Of a stretch of DNA of 64,000 bases, positions 47,012 through 56,382 are shown one piece after another; the first letter of the stretch is position 1; the number at the start of each line of letters is the position of its first letter. Made by a program: the position numbers and the translations under genes. Under the pieces are notes generated by a model. It was not told the DNA's origin and did no database searches. It was given only the letters and a program-made list of their open reading frames with translations. The DNA is taken from NCBI RefSeq assembly GCF_001431595.1, contig NZ_LDJO01000014.1, positions 231,461 to 295,460 on the forward strand. Direction: 5' to 3'. The stretch is from Stenotrophomonas acidaminiphila (lineage in GTDB: Bacteria; Pseudomonadota; Gammaproteobacteria; Xanthomonadales; Xanthomonadaceae).

Positions 47012-50000
47012 ATGGGCAACAGGAAGTGGAAGCACATGCGCTGGGGCGCCGCCGCGCTGGTGGCGCTGGCGGTGCTGGCCGGCTGCAAGCGCAACGAGAC
47101 CGGGCAGCTGCCCGGCGCCAGCGGCGAGGCGATCCAGGCCAAGCGCGACGAGGTCAAGGGCTTCGCGCTGGTGCGCGTGTGGCCCGACCAGAAGGGCGGC
47201 AACGGGCTGTCGCTGGCGGTGGAGTTCTCGCAGCCGCTGGTCGGCACCCAGGATTTCGACAAGCTGCTGCGCTTCGAGGAGAAGGTCGGCACCGAGGACA
47301 GCAGCTGGTCGCTGTCCGATGACGGCAGGACCCTGCGCTATCCCTACGTCGAGGCGGCCCGGGACTACACCCTGGTCGTGTCGGCCGACCTGCTCGCCGC
47401 CGACGGCAGCCGCCTGGGCCGCGAAGTGCGCCAGCAGGTGTTCACCGGCGAACTGAAGCCGGCCGCCGGCTTCGCCTCGCAGGGCAGCGTGCTGCCGGCG
47501 CGCGAGAGCCGCGGCCTGCCGGTGGTGTCGGTCAACGTGCCGGAAGTAGACGTCGAGTTCCTGCGCGTGGGCGAGAAGAACCTGCCCACCTTCTTCAGCC
47601 AGTACCAGCGCGGCGGCCGTCGCGGCAGCTGGGAACTGGACAGCGAATACGGCGAGCACACGCCGATCTCACAGCTGGCCGAGCCGGTCTATCTGAACCG
47701 CTTCGTGCTCGGCGGCAAGCCCAACGAACGGGTGCTGACCTACCTGCCGATCCAGGAGATCCGCGAGCTGCAGCAGCCGGGCCTGTACTTCGCGGTGATG
47801 AAGCGCGCCGGCCGGTTCGAGGGCGAGTACGACACCGCGTTCTTCACCGTCAGCGACATCGGCCTGCACACCCGCGCCTACAAGGAGCAGCTGTTCGTGC
47901 ACACCGCCTCGCTGGCCTCGGGCGCGCCGCTGAAGAAGGTCGAGCTGCGGGTGCTCGACGGCAAGGGCGAGACCGTCCTCAAGGGCCAGACCGATGCCAA
48001 CGGCAACGCGCTGCTGAACTACACCCTGGACGCATCGCACGTGCTGGTGGCCACCAGCGGTGCCGACACCACCCTGCTGCCGTTCAACCAGCCGGCGCTG
48101 GACCTGAGCGAGTTCGCCGTGGCCGGGCGCCAGAACGCCTGGTTCGACGTGTTCGCCTGGTCCGGCCGCGACCTGTACCGCCCCGGCGAGACGGTGCGCG
48201 TATCGGCGCTGCTGCGCGACAACGACGGCAAGCCGGTCGCCGGCCCGGACAAGGGTGCGCAGCCGGTGTTCCTGCGGCTCAAGCAGCCCGACGGCAAGGT
48301 GTTCCGCGAAACCCGCCTGCAGCCGGGCGCGCAGGGCTACTTCAGCTTCGAACAGGCGATCCCGGCCGAGGCCCCGACCGGCCGCTGGCAGGTCGAGTTC
48401 CGTACCGACCCGGCCAGCAAGGAGGCGGTGCAGGGCCTGACCCTGCGCATCGAGGAATTCCTGCCCGAGCGCATGAAGCTGGACCTGGACAGCGCGCAGA
48501 AGACGCTCAAGCCGGGCGAGCCGCTGAAGCTGCAGGCCGATGCCGCGTACCTGTACGGCGCGCCGGCCGATGGCAACCGCTTCACCGCCAAGCTGGCGGT
48601 GGCGGTGGAGCAGCACCCGCTGGAATCGATGCCGGGCTGGTTCTTCGGCGACCCGACCGTGAGCTTGCCGCGCGAAGCCAACGACGTGATCGACACCACC
48701 CTGCCCAGGGACGGCAGGCTGCGCCAGGACATCGCCCTGCCGGAAGAGGTCGGCAAGGGCACGCCGGTGGCGGCGCTGGTCTCGGGCAGCGTCTACGAGA
48801 CCGGTGGCCGCACCGTCACCCGCACCCTCAAGCGCGTGCTGTGGCCGGCACCGGCGCTGGTCGCGGTGCGCCCGCTGTTCAGCGACACCGATGGCGCCGA
48901 TGCCAACGCCAACGCGCGTTTCGAGCTGCAGCGCGTGGATGCCGATGGCAAGCCGCAGCCGGCCAAGGGGCTCAAGGTCACCCTGGTGCGCGAACTGCGC
49001 GACTACCACTGGACCTTCACCGACAACCGCTGGGACTACGATTTCACCCGCCGCTTCGAGAACAAGGAAACCCGCACCCTCGACGTCGGCGCCACCGCCG
49101 CCCGGTTCGACTTCCCGGTGGAGTGGGGCGAGTACCGGGTGGACGTGTTCGACCCGGCCACCGGGCTGACCATGCGCTACCCGTTCCGCGCCGGCTGGAG
49201 CTGGAACGACGACAACCGCGGGCTCGACGCGCGCCCGGACAAGGTCAAGCTGGCCCTGGACAAGACCGGTTACAAGGCCGGTGACACGCTGAAGGTGACC
49301 CTGACCCCGCCGCATGCCGGGCGTGGCGTGCTGATGGTCGAAAGCGACCGCATGCTCTACGTGCAGGACATCCAGGCCAAGCCGGGCAGCACCTTCGAGA
49401 TCCCGGTCACCGAGGACTGGGAGCGGCACGACGTGTACGTCACCGCCCTGGTGTTCCGCGGCGGCAGCGCGTCCAGCAAGATCACCCCGGCGCGCGCCGT
49501 GGGCGTGGCGCACGTGCCGATGGACCGCCGTGACCGCCGCATCGCGGTCGGCCTGGTGGCGCCGAAGCAGATGCGCCCCGAACAGCCGATGACGGTCACC
49601 GTCAGCGCGCCGGAGCTGGCCGGCAAGCCGGCGCACGTCACCGTCTCGGCGGTGGACGTGGGCATCCTCAACATCACCCGCTTCGCGGTGCCCGATGCCA
49701 ACGCGCATTTCTTCGCGCAGCGCCGGCTGGGGGTGGATGCCTACGACATCTACGGGCGCGTGATCGAGAGCTTCGAGGGCAACAGCGGCAAGCTCAAGTT
49801 TGGCGGCGACATGGCGCTGCAGGCGCTGCCGCAGGCGCGGCGCCCGACCGCCCGGGTGCAGACCGTGGACCTGTTCTCCGGCCCGGTTGCGCTCGATGCC
49901 CGCGGCAATGCGCGCATCACCCTGCCGGTGCCGGATTTCAACGGTACGCTGCGGGTGTCGGCGCTGGTGTATTCGGATACGCGCTACGGCAACCGCGACG

Positions 50001-51931
50001 TTGAAACGGTGGTGCGCGCGCCGATCCTGGCCGAGGCCAGCATGCCGCGGGTCATGGCCCCCGGCGACCGCAGCACGGTGACGCTGGATGTGCAGAACTT
50101 CACCGGCAAGCCCGGCGAGTTCACGGTGCGCGTGGACGGCGAGGGCCCGCTGGCGATCGGCGAGGCCGCGCGCCGGCTGCAGCTGGCCGCCGATGCCAAG
50201 CAGACCCTGAGCTTCCCGCTCACCGCGCAGGAGGGCTACACCGTGGCCAAGGTGCGGGTGCGGGTGGACGGCAACGGCTTCAAGGTCGACCGCCGCTACG
50301 ACCTGCCGGTGCGCGCGGCCTGGCCGCAGGTGCTGCGCTCGCAGACCCGCACGCTCGACCCGCTGGCGCCGGTCACCCTGGACAGCGCCTTCGCCGGCGG
50401 GCTGATGGCCGGTTCGGTCAACGCGCGCATGCTGGTCAGCCCGCTGCCGCCGATCCCGTTCGCCTCGGCCCTGCAGGGGGCGCTGAACTACCCCTATGGC
50501 TGCGCCGAACAGACCACCAGCAAGGGCTATGCGGCACTGCTGCTGGACCAGGCCACCTCGGCCATGCTCGGCGCCGACGGGCTGGACGCCAAGGCCCGCC
50601 GCGAGCGCATGGAAGGCGCGTTCGGGCGGCTGGCCTCGATGCAGGTGGCCAACGGCAACTTCTCGATGTGGGGCAACGACGACTACGTCAACCCGGCGCT
50701 GACCCCGTACATTGCCGAGTTCCTGCTCGACGCCAAGGACGCCGGCTTCGCGGTGCCGGACAACGTGCTGCAGAAGGCGTTGAACCGGATCAGCGAGGAC
50801 CTGCTCAGCGGCGGCAACCAGTTCTACGGGCAGGAGCGCCGCGATGCGCTGAAGTTCGCCAACCAGGCGTATTCGGGCTACGTGCTGGCGCGGGTCAACC
50901 GCGCCCCGCTGGGCACGCTGCGCGCGCTGTACGACAACGAGCGCGGCAAGGCCGCCACCGGCCTGTCGCTGGTACACCTGGGCGCGGCGCTGGCGCTGCA
51001 GGGCGACGGCAAGCGCGGCCAGGCCGCCATTGCCGCCGGCTTCGGCATGGCCGGCAAGGACCGCCCGGCGTATTTCGGCGACTACGGCAGCCCGCTGCGC
51101 GACGACGCGCTGATGATCGCGCTGCTGCACGAGCGCGGCCTGGCCAAGCCCGAGTACGACGCGCGCGCGGTCAGTCTGGGCCGCGAGCTGGACGCGCGCC
51201 GCAACGGCGGCTGGCTGTGGCTGAGCACCCAGGAGCAGGTGGCGCTGGCGCGGCTCGGCAAGGCGCTGATGGTCGACCAGAAGAACCGGGTGTCCGGCGA
51301 GCTGGCGGTCGGCCAGGCGCGCGAAGCCATCGACGCGCGCAAGCTGTTCGCGCGGGTGTTCGACGCCACGCAGCTGGCGCAGGGCGTGCGCTTCACCCCG
51401 CAGGGCCAGGCGCCGATGTTCGCCAGCCTGGAAGTGGCCGGCATTCCGCGGCAGGCACCGGCGCCGGACAACAGCGTGATCGGCATCGAGCGCGCCTGGT
51501 TCACCACCGACGGCAAGCCGTGGACCCCGCGGCCGCTGAAGGAAGGCGAGGCGCTGATCGTGCGCCTGAGCGTCACCGCCAACACCGCCATGCCCGACGC
51601 GCTGCTGACCGACCTGTTGCCGGCCGGCCTGGAGATCGAGAACTTCAACCTCGGCGATGCCCGGCAGTGGGCCGACGTGGTGGTGGACGGCATCCAGATC
51701 AACGACCGCGCCGGCGCCGCCGATGCCCGCCACGAGGAGTTCCGCGACGACCGCTACGTGGCCGCGCTGAACCTGTCGCGCGGCAGCACCGCGCGGGTGT
51801 TCTACCTGGTGCGCGCGGTCACCCCGGGCACCTACACCGTGCCGCCGCCGCTGGCCGAGGACATGTACCGTCCCGAGCTGCGCGGTGTGGGCCGGTCCAA
51901 CCCGACCACGATCACCGTCGTGCAGCCGTGA
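47012..51931 (+). CDS. bacterial alpha-2-macroglobulin lipoprotein (YfhM-like)
   Basis: A 1639-residue periplasmic protease trap tethered to the membrane. The signal sequence ends LAVLAGC (lipobox). The body contains the macroglobulin-like repeats, bait region, and the thioester motif CAEQ (Cys1164-Gln1167, in YPYGCAEQTTS), which covalently captures attacking proteases. AGGAG lies seven bases before the ATG. It is directly upstream of pbpC on the same strand; this pair is conserved in many Gram-negative bacteria and is thought to defend the cell wall where PBP1C repairs it (established association, mechanism inferred). Confidence 0.95.
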   Translation: MGNRKWKHMRWGAAALVALAVLAGCKRNETGQLPGASGEAIQAKRDEVKGFALVRVWPDQKGGNGLSLAVEFSQPLVGTQDFDKLLRFEEKVGTEDSSWSLSDDGRTLRYPYVEAARDYTLVVSADLLAADGSRLGREVRQQVFTGELKPAAGFASQGSVLPARESRGLPVVSVNVPEVDVEFLRVGEKNLPTFFSQYQRGGRRGSWELDSEYGEHTPISQLAEPVYLNRFVLGGKPNERVLTYLPIQEIRELQQPGLYFAVMKRAGRFEGEYDTAFFTVSDIGLHTRAYKEQLFVHTASLASGAPLKKVELRVLDGKGETVLKGQTDANGNALLNYTLDASHVLVATSGADTTLLPFNQPALDLSEFAVAGRQNAWFDVFAWSGRDLYRPGETVRVSALLRDNDGKPVAGPDKGAQPVFLRLKQPDGKVFRETRLQPGAQGYFSFEQAIPAEAPTGRWQVEFRTDPASKEAVQGLTLRIEEFLPERMKLDLDSAQKTLKPGEPLKLQADAAYLYGAPADGNRFTAKLAVAVEQHPLESMPGWFFGDPTVSLPREANDVIDTTLPRDGRLRQDIALPEEVGKGTPVAALVSGSVYETGGRTVTRTLKRVLWPAPALVAVRPLFSDTDGADANANARFELQRVDADGKPQPAKGLKVTLVRELRDYHWTFTDNRWDYDFTRRFENKETRTLDVGATAARFDFPVEWGEYRVDVFDPATGLTMRYPFRAGWSWNDDNRGLDARPDKVKLALDKTGYKAGDTLKVTLTPPHAGRGVLMVESDRMLYVQDIQAKPGSTFEIPVTEDWERHDVYVTALVFRGGSASSKITPARAVGVAHVPMDRRDRRIAVGLVAPKQMRPEQPMTVTVSAPELAGKPAHVTVSAVDVGILNITRFAVPDANAHFFAQRRLGVDAYDIYGRVIESFEGNSGKLKFGGDMALQALPQARRPTARVQTVDLFSGPVALDARGNARITLPVPDFNGTLRVSALVYSDTRYGNRDVETVVRAPILAEASMPRVMAPGDRSTVTLDVQNFTGKPGEFTVRVDGEGPLAIGEAARRLQLAADAKQTLSFPLTAQEGYTVAKVRVRVDGNGFKVDRRYDLPVRAAWPQVLRSQTRTLDPLAPVTLDSAFAGGLMAGSVNARMLVSPLPPIPFASALQGALNYPYGCAEQTTSKGYAALLLDQATSAMLGADGLDAKARRERMEGAFGRLASMQVANGNFSMWGNDDYVNPALTPYIAEFLLDAKDAGFAVPDNVLQKALNRISEDLLSGGNQFYGQERRDALKFANQAYSGYVLARVNRAPLGTLRALYDNERGKAATGLSLVHLGAALALQGDGKRGQAAIAAGFGMAGKDRPAYFGDYGSPLRDDALMIALLHERGLAKPEYDARAVSLGRELDARRNGGWLWLSTQEQVALARLGKALMVDQKNRVSGELAVGQAREAIDARKLFARVFDATQLAQGVRFTPQGQAPMFASLEVAGIPRQAPAPDNSVIGIERAWFTTDGKPWTPRPLKEGEALIVRLSVTANTAMPDALLTDLLPAGLEIENFNLGDARQWADVVVDGIQINDRAGAADARHEEFRDDRYVAALNLSRGSTARVFYLVRAVTPGTYTVPPPLAEDMYRPELRGVGRSNPTTITVVQP

Positions 51932-51988
51932 CGATTACCGCGGGCGCGTGCCACCGCACGCGCCCGCGCTGCAACGAATGGACGATGG

Positions 51989-54454
51989 ATGGCGAGCGCT
52001 ACACCACGCACACCGGCACCCTCCGGCCCCGCTCCTGGCGTGAGCGCCGCCGGCGCCGGACGCGGGCGCGGCACTGATCCGGCAATGCGCCCGCCGCGCG
52101 GGCGCCTGCGGCGCTGGGTGCGGTACCTGCTGCCGTGGCTGCGCTGGGGTACGGTGGCGGTGCTGTCGCTGCTGCTGGTGCTCGACCTTGCGTTCCCGCC
52201 GCCGCTGCCACGATCCCGCGACACCGGCACCCTGGTGGTGGCCGGCGACGGCACGCCGCTGCGCGCCTTCGCCGATGCGCAGGGCGTGTGGCGTTACCCG
52301 GCCGACGCGCGCAGCGTGTCGCCGCTGTACCTGCAGGCGCTGCTGACCTACGAGGACCGCTGGTTCTGGCGCCATCCGGGCGTCAACCCGTGGGCGCTGC
52401 TGCGCGCCGGCGGGCAGATGCTGGCCGAGCGCCGCATCGTCTCCGGCGGCTCCACCCTGACCATGCAGGTGGCGCGCATCCTCGATCCGCACACGCGCAC
52501 GCCATGGGGCAAGGCCAAGCAGCTGCTGCGCGCGCTGCAGCTGGAAGTACACCTGGACAAGGCGCAGATCCTGGGCCTGTACCTGGAACGGGCGCCCTAC
52601 GGCGGCACCATCGAAGGCGTGGAGGCGGCCAGCTGGGCCTACCTGGGCAAGCCGGCGGCGCGGCTGTCGCATGCCGAGGCGGCATTGCTGGCGGTGCTGC
52701 CGCAGTCACCGAGCCGGCTGCGCCCGGACCGCCATCCCGAGGCCGCGCGCCGCGCCCGCGACAAGGTGCTGGCGCGCATGGCCGAACTGGGCGCCTGGTC
52801 GGACGAAGCGGTGGCCGACGCGCGCATCGAGCCGGTGGTCGCGCGCTCATTGCAGCAACCGCTGCACGCGGCCCTGCTGGCGCAGCGGCTGCGCAGTGCG
52901 CAACCGCGCGCGGCGCACATCCAGACCACCCTGGACAGCGGCCTGCAGCGCACCCTGGAAGAGCGCGTGGCCGCGTATTTCTCGCAGTTGCCCGAGCGCA
53001 CCTCCGCCGCGCTGCTGGTGATGGACAACGCCTCGCTGGAGGCCCGCGCCTATGTCGGCTCGGTGGCGTTCGGCGACAAGGCGCGGCTGGGCCACGTGGA
53101 CATGGTGCAGGCCTGGCGCTCGCCCGGCTCCACGCTCAAGCCGTTCCTGTACGGCATGGCGCTGGACGACGGGCTGATCCATTCCGAAAGCCTGCTGGTC
53201 GATGCGCCGCAGAGCTTCGGTGGCTACCGTCCCGGCAACTTCGACGCCGCGTTCAACGGCCCGGTCGGCGCGGCCACCGCGCTGCGGCTGTCGCTGAACG
53301 TGCCGGCGGTGGACCTGCTCGACCGCGTCGGCCCGTCGCGCTTCGCCGCGCGGCTGGGCAACGCCGGCATCAAGCTGCGCTTCCCGCACGGGGTGCAGCC
53401 CAACCTGGCGCTGATCCTGGGCGGCACCGGCGCGCGCCTGGAGGACCTGGTCGGCGCTTTCGCCGCGCTCAACCGGCAGGGCATCGCCGGGCGCGTGCGC
53501 TACACCCCCGACGACCCGCTGATCGAACGCCGGCTGGTGTCGCCGGGCGCGGCGTGGATCGTGCGCGACATCCTGCAGTCCAACCCGCGCCCCGGCTACG
53601 GCCTGGGCACCTTCGACACCGGCAGCCGCCCGCCGGTGGCATGGAAGACCGGCACCAGCTACGGCTACCGCGACGCCTGGGCGATCGGCAGCACCCGCCG
53701 CTACACCGTCGGCGTCTGGGTCGGGCGCCCGGACGGCACGCCGTTGCCCGGCCAGTACGGTGCGGTGACCGCGCTGCCGCTGATGTTCGAGGTGATCGAC
53801 AGCCTGCCGCGCCAGCCCGGTGACGGCGACGCACCGCCGATGCCGGCCAGCGTCGGCGCGGTGGACGTGTGCTGGCCGCTGGGCCTGGCCGCGGCCGCCA
53901 CGCCGCCGGCGCTGTGCCAGCGGCGGCTGCAGGCGCTGGCGCTGGACGGCACCGTGCCGCCGACCTTCGCCGAGCGCGATGCGCGGCTGTGGCAGTCCGG
54001 GCAGGTGCGCTTCGAGGTGGATGCGCGCAGCGGCCAGCGCCTGTCGGCCGGCTGCGACGGCCACCCCCAGCGGCAGGCGCGCGAGGTGGCGCGCTGGCCG
54101 GCGCTGGCCTCGCCGTGGCTGTCGCAGGTGCAGCGGCAGGCGCAGCAGCTGCCGCCGCTGGCGCCGGATTGCCCGGACGACGGCCGCGGCCATGCCGCGG
54201 CGCTGCACATCGACGGCCTCACCGACCGCGCCACGCTGGCGCGTGCGCCCGGCGCCACGCACGGGCCGCGGCTGCAGCTGCGGGCGGTCGGCAGCGAGGC
54301 GACGGTGCAGTGGCTGCTGGACGGGCGCTGGATCGCGCAGACCGAGGGCGCGCGCAGCTTCGTGCGCGATTTCGACGAACCCGGCGAGCACAGCCTCACC
54401 GCGCTGGCCGCGGACGGCGCCTGGACCCGCATCCGCTTCCGCGTGGCGCATTGA
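51989..54454 (+). CDS. pbpC: penicillin-binding protein 1C
   Basis: A bifunctional peptidoglycan synthase-like protein of 821 residues. A membrane helix (about 48-68) precedes the GT51 domain (YEDRWFWRHPGVN and GGSTLTMQVARI), the transpeptidase domain with SxxK at Ser381-Thr-Leu-Lys384 (SPGSTLKPFLYG), SLN in RLSLNVPAVD and KTG in WKTGTSYG, and the C-terminal BiPBP domain. All catalytic motifs are intact. Two starts are possible: ATG 51989 and ATG 52085; the extra N-terminus is Ala/Pro rich and neither has a strong ribosome site. It is 57 bp downstream of the alpha-2-macroglobulin gene, with which it forms the known pair. Confidence 0.95.
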   Translation: MASATPRTPAPSGPAPGVSAAGAGRGRGTDPAMRPPRGRLRRWVRYLLPWLRWGTVAVLSLLLVLDLAFPPPLPRSRDTGTLVVAGDGTPLRAFADAQGVWRYPADARSVSPLYLQALLTYEDRWFWRHPGVNPWALLRAGGQMLAERRIVSGGSTLTMQVARILDPHTRTPWGKAKQLLRALQLEVHLDKAQILGLYLERAPYGGTIEGVEAASWAYLGKPAARLSHAEAALLAVLPQSPSRLRPDRHPEAARRARDKVLARMAELGAWSDEAVADARIEPVVARSLQQPLHAALLAQRLRSAQPRAAHIQTTLDSGLQRTLEERVAAYFSQLPERTSAALLVMDNASLEARAYVGSVAFGDKARLGHVDMVQAWRSPGSTLKPFLYGMALDDGLIHSESLLVDAPQSFGGYRPGNFDAAFNGPVGAATALRLSLNVPAVDLLDRVGPSRFAARLGNAGIKLRFPHGVQPNLALILGGTGARLEDLVGAFAALNRQGIAGRVRYTPDDPLIERRLVSPGAAWIVRDILQSNPRPGYGLGTFDTGSRPPVAWKTGTSYGYRDAWAIGSTRRYTVGVWVGRPDGTPLPGQYGAVTALPLMFEVIDSLPRQPGDGDAPPMPASVGAVDVCWPLGLAAAATPPALCQRRLQALALDGTVPPTFAERDARLWQSGQVRFEVDARSGQRLSAGCDGHPQRQAREVARWPALASPWLSQVQRQAQQLPPLAPDCPDDGRGHAAALHIDGLTDRATLARAPGATHGPRLQLRAVGSEATVQWLLDGRWIAQTEGARSFVRDFDEPGEHSLTALAADGAWTRIRFRVAH

Positions 54455-54546
54455 GCGCGCCGCTGCCGGCACGCGCGGCCAATGCGGTCGTGCGCGGCCG
54501 AGGCTGAGGTCGGGACTTGGGCTGAGGCTGAGGCCTGCGTGGCGTG

Positions 54547-54569
54547 GCGGACGGCGTTCAGCCGTCCGC
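54547..54569. terminator. hairpin between pbpC and the ferritin gene
   Basis: GCGGACGGC-GTTCA-GCCGTCCGC is a perfect 9-bp stem in the convergent gap. No T run is seen on either strand, so it may act as a bidirectional RNA end structure rather than a classical terminator. Confidence 0.45.
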
Positions 54570-54575
54570 TCACGG

Positions 54576-55151
54576 TTACTCGCCGATCCAGCCGTCGAGC
54601 AGGTCGGCGAAATCGTCGGCGTGTTCCTCTTCCTGCGCCAGGATCTGCTCGAGGATGCGCTTGGTGGTGGTGTCCTTGTCGCCGACGAAGTTGATCATCT
54701 CGCGGTAACTGTCGATGGCGATGCGCTCGGCGATCAGGTTCTCGCGCACCATGTCGCGCAGGTTGCCGCCTTCCTTGTACTCGGCGTGGGCGCGGGCGGT
54801 GAGGGTGTCCGGGTTGAAGTCCGGCTCGCCGCCCAGCTGCACGATGCGCTCGGCCAGCATGCCGGCGTGCGCCTGCTCCTGCTGCGCATGCTCCAGGAAC
54901 TCGGCCTTCACCGCGTCGGCAAGCATGCCCTTGGCCATGTAGTAGTGGCGGTAGTAGCGCAGCACGCACACCCACTCGGTGGCCAGCGCGTCGTTGAGCA
55001 GCTTGATCACCATCTTGCGGTCGGCGGCATAGCTCGGCGTGATCGCGCCGTCCTCGATGCTCCTGCGTGCGTTGGCGCGCAGGGTCTTGCGGTCGCTGAT
55101 GCCGCTGGCCGGGACGGTCATGGCCTTCTTGCTGGCGGGCTGCTTGCTCAT
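54576..55151 (-). CDS. ferritin-like di-iron protein (bacterioferritin type)
   Basis: A 191-residue four-helix ferritin-like protein. A full di-iron set can be traced: Glu59 (ATEWVC), Glu92-x-x-His95 (QEQAHAG), Glu142 (IAERIA) and Glu174-x-x-His177 (EEEHA), so ferroxidase activity is plausible. The first ~40 residues (SKQPASKKAMTVPASG...) are a basic, low-complexity extension, as in some Dps-like or DNA-associated ferritins. The ATG at 55151 is preceded by AAGGAG at a longish distance. It is followed upstream by a peroxiredoxin gene on the same strand (31 bp), which fits a joint oxidative-stress role. Confidence 0.88.
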   Translation of the reverse strand: MSKQPASKKAMTVPASGISDRKTLRANARRSIEDGAITPSYAADRKMVIKLLNDALATEWVCVLRYYRHYYMAKGMLADAVKAEFLEHAQQEQAHAGMLAERIVQLGGEPDFNPDTLTARAHAEYKEGGNLRDMVRENLIAERIAIDSYREMINFVGDKDTTTKRILEQILAQEEEHADDFADLLDGWIGE

Positions 55152-55182
55152 GGCGGGCGTGCTCCTTGGTGGAAGGGAATCG

Positions 55183-55665
55183 CTACTCCGGGAGGTGGGC
55201 CAGTACGTAATCGGCCGAGGACACCTCGAAATTGCCGGGCTCCTCCACGTGCACCGCGCGCACGATGCCGTTGTCCACGTACAGCGCGAAACGGCGCGAA
55301 CGCATGCCCATGCCAGAGCCGCTGGCGTCCATCTCCAGGCCCAGCGCACGGGTGAGGTCGCCATTGCCGTCGGACAGCATCAGCAGCCCGTCCGGCACCG
55401 ACTGCGCCTTGCCCCAGGCCTGCATCACGAACGGGTCGTTCACCGCCATGCAGAACACGTCGATGCCGCGGCTGCGGAACTGCTCGAAGCGCTCGACGTA
55501 GCCGGGCAGGTGGCGCGCCGAGCAGGTCGGGGTGAACGCACCGGGCACCGCGAACAGCACCGCCTTGCGGCCATCGAACAGCGCCTGCGTGTCGATGGTT
55601 TCCATGCCCTCGCGGATGCGCTTGAGGGTCACTTCCGGGATGCGGTCGCCGACGTGGATGGTCAT
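55183..55665 (-). CDS. Prx5-type peroxiredoxin
   Basis: A 160-residue thiol peroxidase of the Prx5 group. The peroxidatic cysteine is Cys48 in the signature PGAFTPTCSARHLPGY, and Cys72 (DVFCMAVNDPFVM) is the second conserved position; no C-terminal resolving cysteine is present, so an external thiol reductant such as glutaredoxin or glutathione is expected. It is the first gene of a two-gene unit with the ferritin and diverges from the hsp20 gene. Confidence 0.94.
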   Translation of the reverse strand: MTIHVGDRIPEVTLKRIREGMETIDTQALFDGRKAVLFAVPGAFTPTCSARHLPGYVERFEQFRSRGIDVFCMAVNDPFVMQAWGKAQSVPDGLLMLSDGNGDLTRALGLEMDASGSGMGMRSRRFALYVDNGIVRAVHVEEPGNFEVSSADYVLAHLPE

Positions 55666-55725
55666 GGGCTTCTCCAGAGTCTGAATCGAAGTTTAGTGAG
55701 CGGGGGTTGAGGGCCGCGTCAACGG

Positions 55726-55754
55726 CTTGAAAGCGCGGCCTTCACGCAGCATTT
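55726..55754 (+). promoter_or_regulatory. heat-shock (sigma-32 type) promoter candidate of hsp20
   Basis: CTTGAAA (55726-55732) is followed after 14 nt by CAGCATTT (55747-55754), close to the sigma-32 consensus CTTGAAA-N11-16-CCCCATNT. It lies 63 bp upstream of the small heat-shock protein start. Confidence 0.5.
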
Positions 55755-55816
55755 CCCGTGCATGGGCGCCAGGGCGCCATTCCGGCCGCCCGCCCGCATC
55801 CTTGCAGGAGGAGATG

Positions 55817-56257
55817 ATGAGCATCGTACGTTACCGCCAGTGGCCGACCCAGTCCGATATCCGCCATCTGCTCGCCCCGTTGCTGGACATGCCGGGCGAC
55901 GCCGCGGCGGCAGGCGCCTGGCTGCCGGCCGTGGACATCCGCGAACACGACGCGCAGTTCGTGCTGCACGCCGACCTGCCGGGCGTGGACCCGGCCTCGA
56001 TCGAGGTGCAGATGGACAAGGGCGTGCTGTCGATCAAGGGCGAGCGCCGCGCCCCGGAACCGCTGGAGGGCCAGCGCCTGTCGCGCATCGAGCGCCGCCA
56101 CGGCGCGTTCGAACGCCGCTTCGCGCTGCCCGACAGCGCCGACGCCGAGGGCATCGTCGCCAGCAGCCGCGACGGCGTGCTGGAAATCCGCATCCCCAAG
56201 CGCGCCGAAGCCGCGCCGCGCCGCATCCAGGTGGCCAGCGCCGGCGGCACCGCGTAA
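55817..56257 (+). CDS. small heat-shock protein (Hsp20/alpha-crystallin)
   Basis: A 146-residue ATP-independent holdase. The alpha-crystallin domain spans about residues 35-130 with PAVDIREHDAQFVLHADLPGVDPASIEV and the closing strand DGVLEIRIPK; the I-x-I-like IRIPKR motif is at the end. The strong site AGGAGG is five bases before ATG 55817; the adjacent ATG at 55814 is too close to it. A heat-shock-type promoter lies upstream and a CbpA gene follows in the same direction, consistent with a stress-response unit. Confidence 0.95.
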   Translation: MSIVRYRQWPTQSDIRHLLAPLLDMPGDAAAAGAWLPAVDIREHDAQFVLHADLPGVDPASIEVQMDKGVLSIKGERRAPEPLEGQRLSRIERRHGAFERRFALPDSADAEGIVASSRDGVLEIRIPKRAEAAPRRIQVASAGGTA

Positions 56258-56382
56258 GCACGCGCCGCGCGCACATCGGCAGCGCCGTGGCCCGCTAGAA
56301 TGGCGCCACGGCGGCAGTCGAACCCGTATCGGCCCGTTCGCCGCAAGGCGGCGGGCCCGACTCTTTCCGAAAGGGTGTCTGG

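Noticed and set aside
42937..51733. Very long antisense frames opposite acnD-prpF and opposite the alpha-2-macroglobulin gene
   Set aside because: The sense strand carries fully recognisable enzymes; the antisense translations are low-complexity without any known domain.
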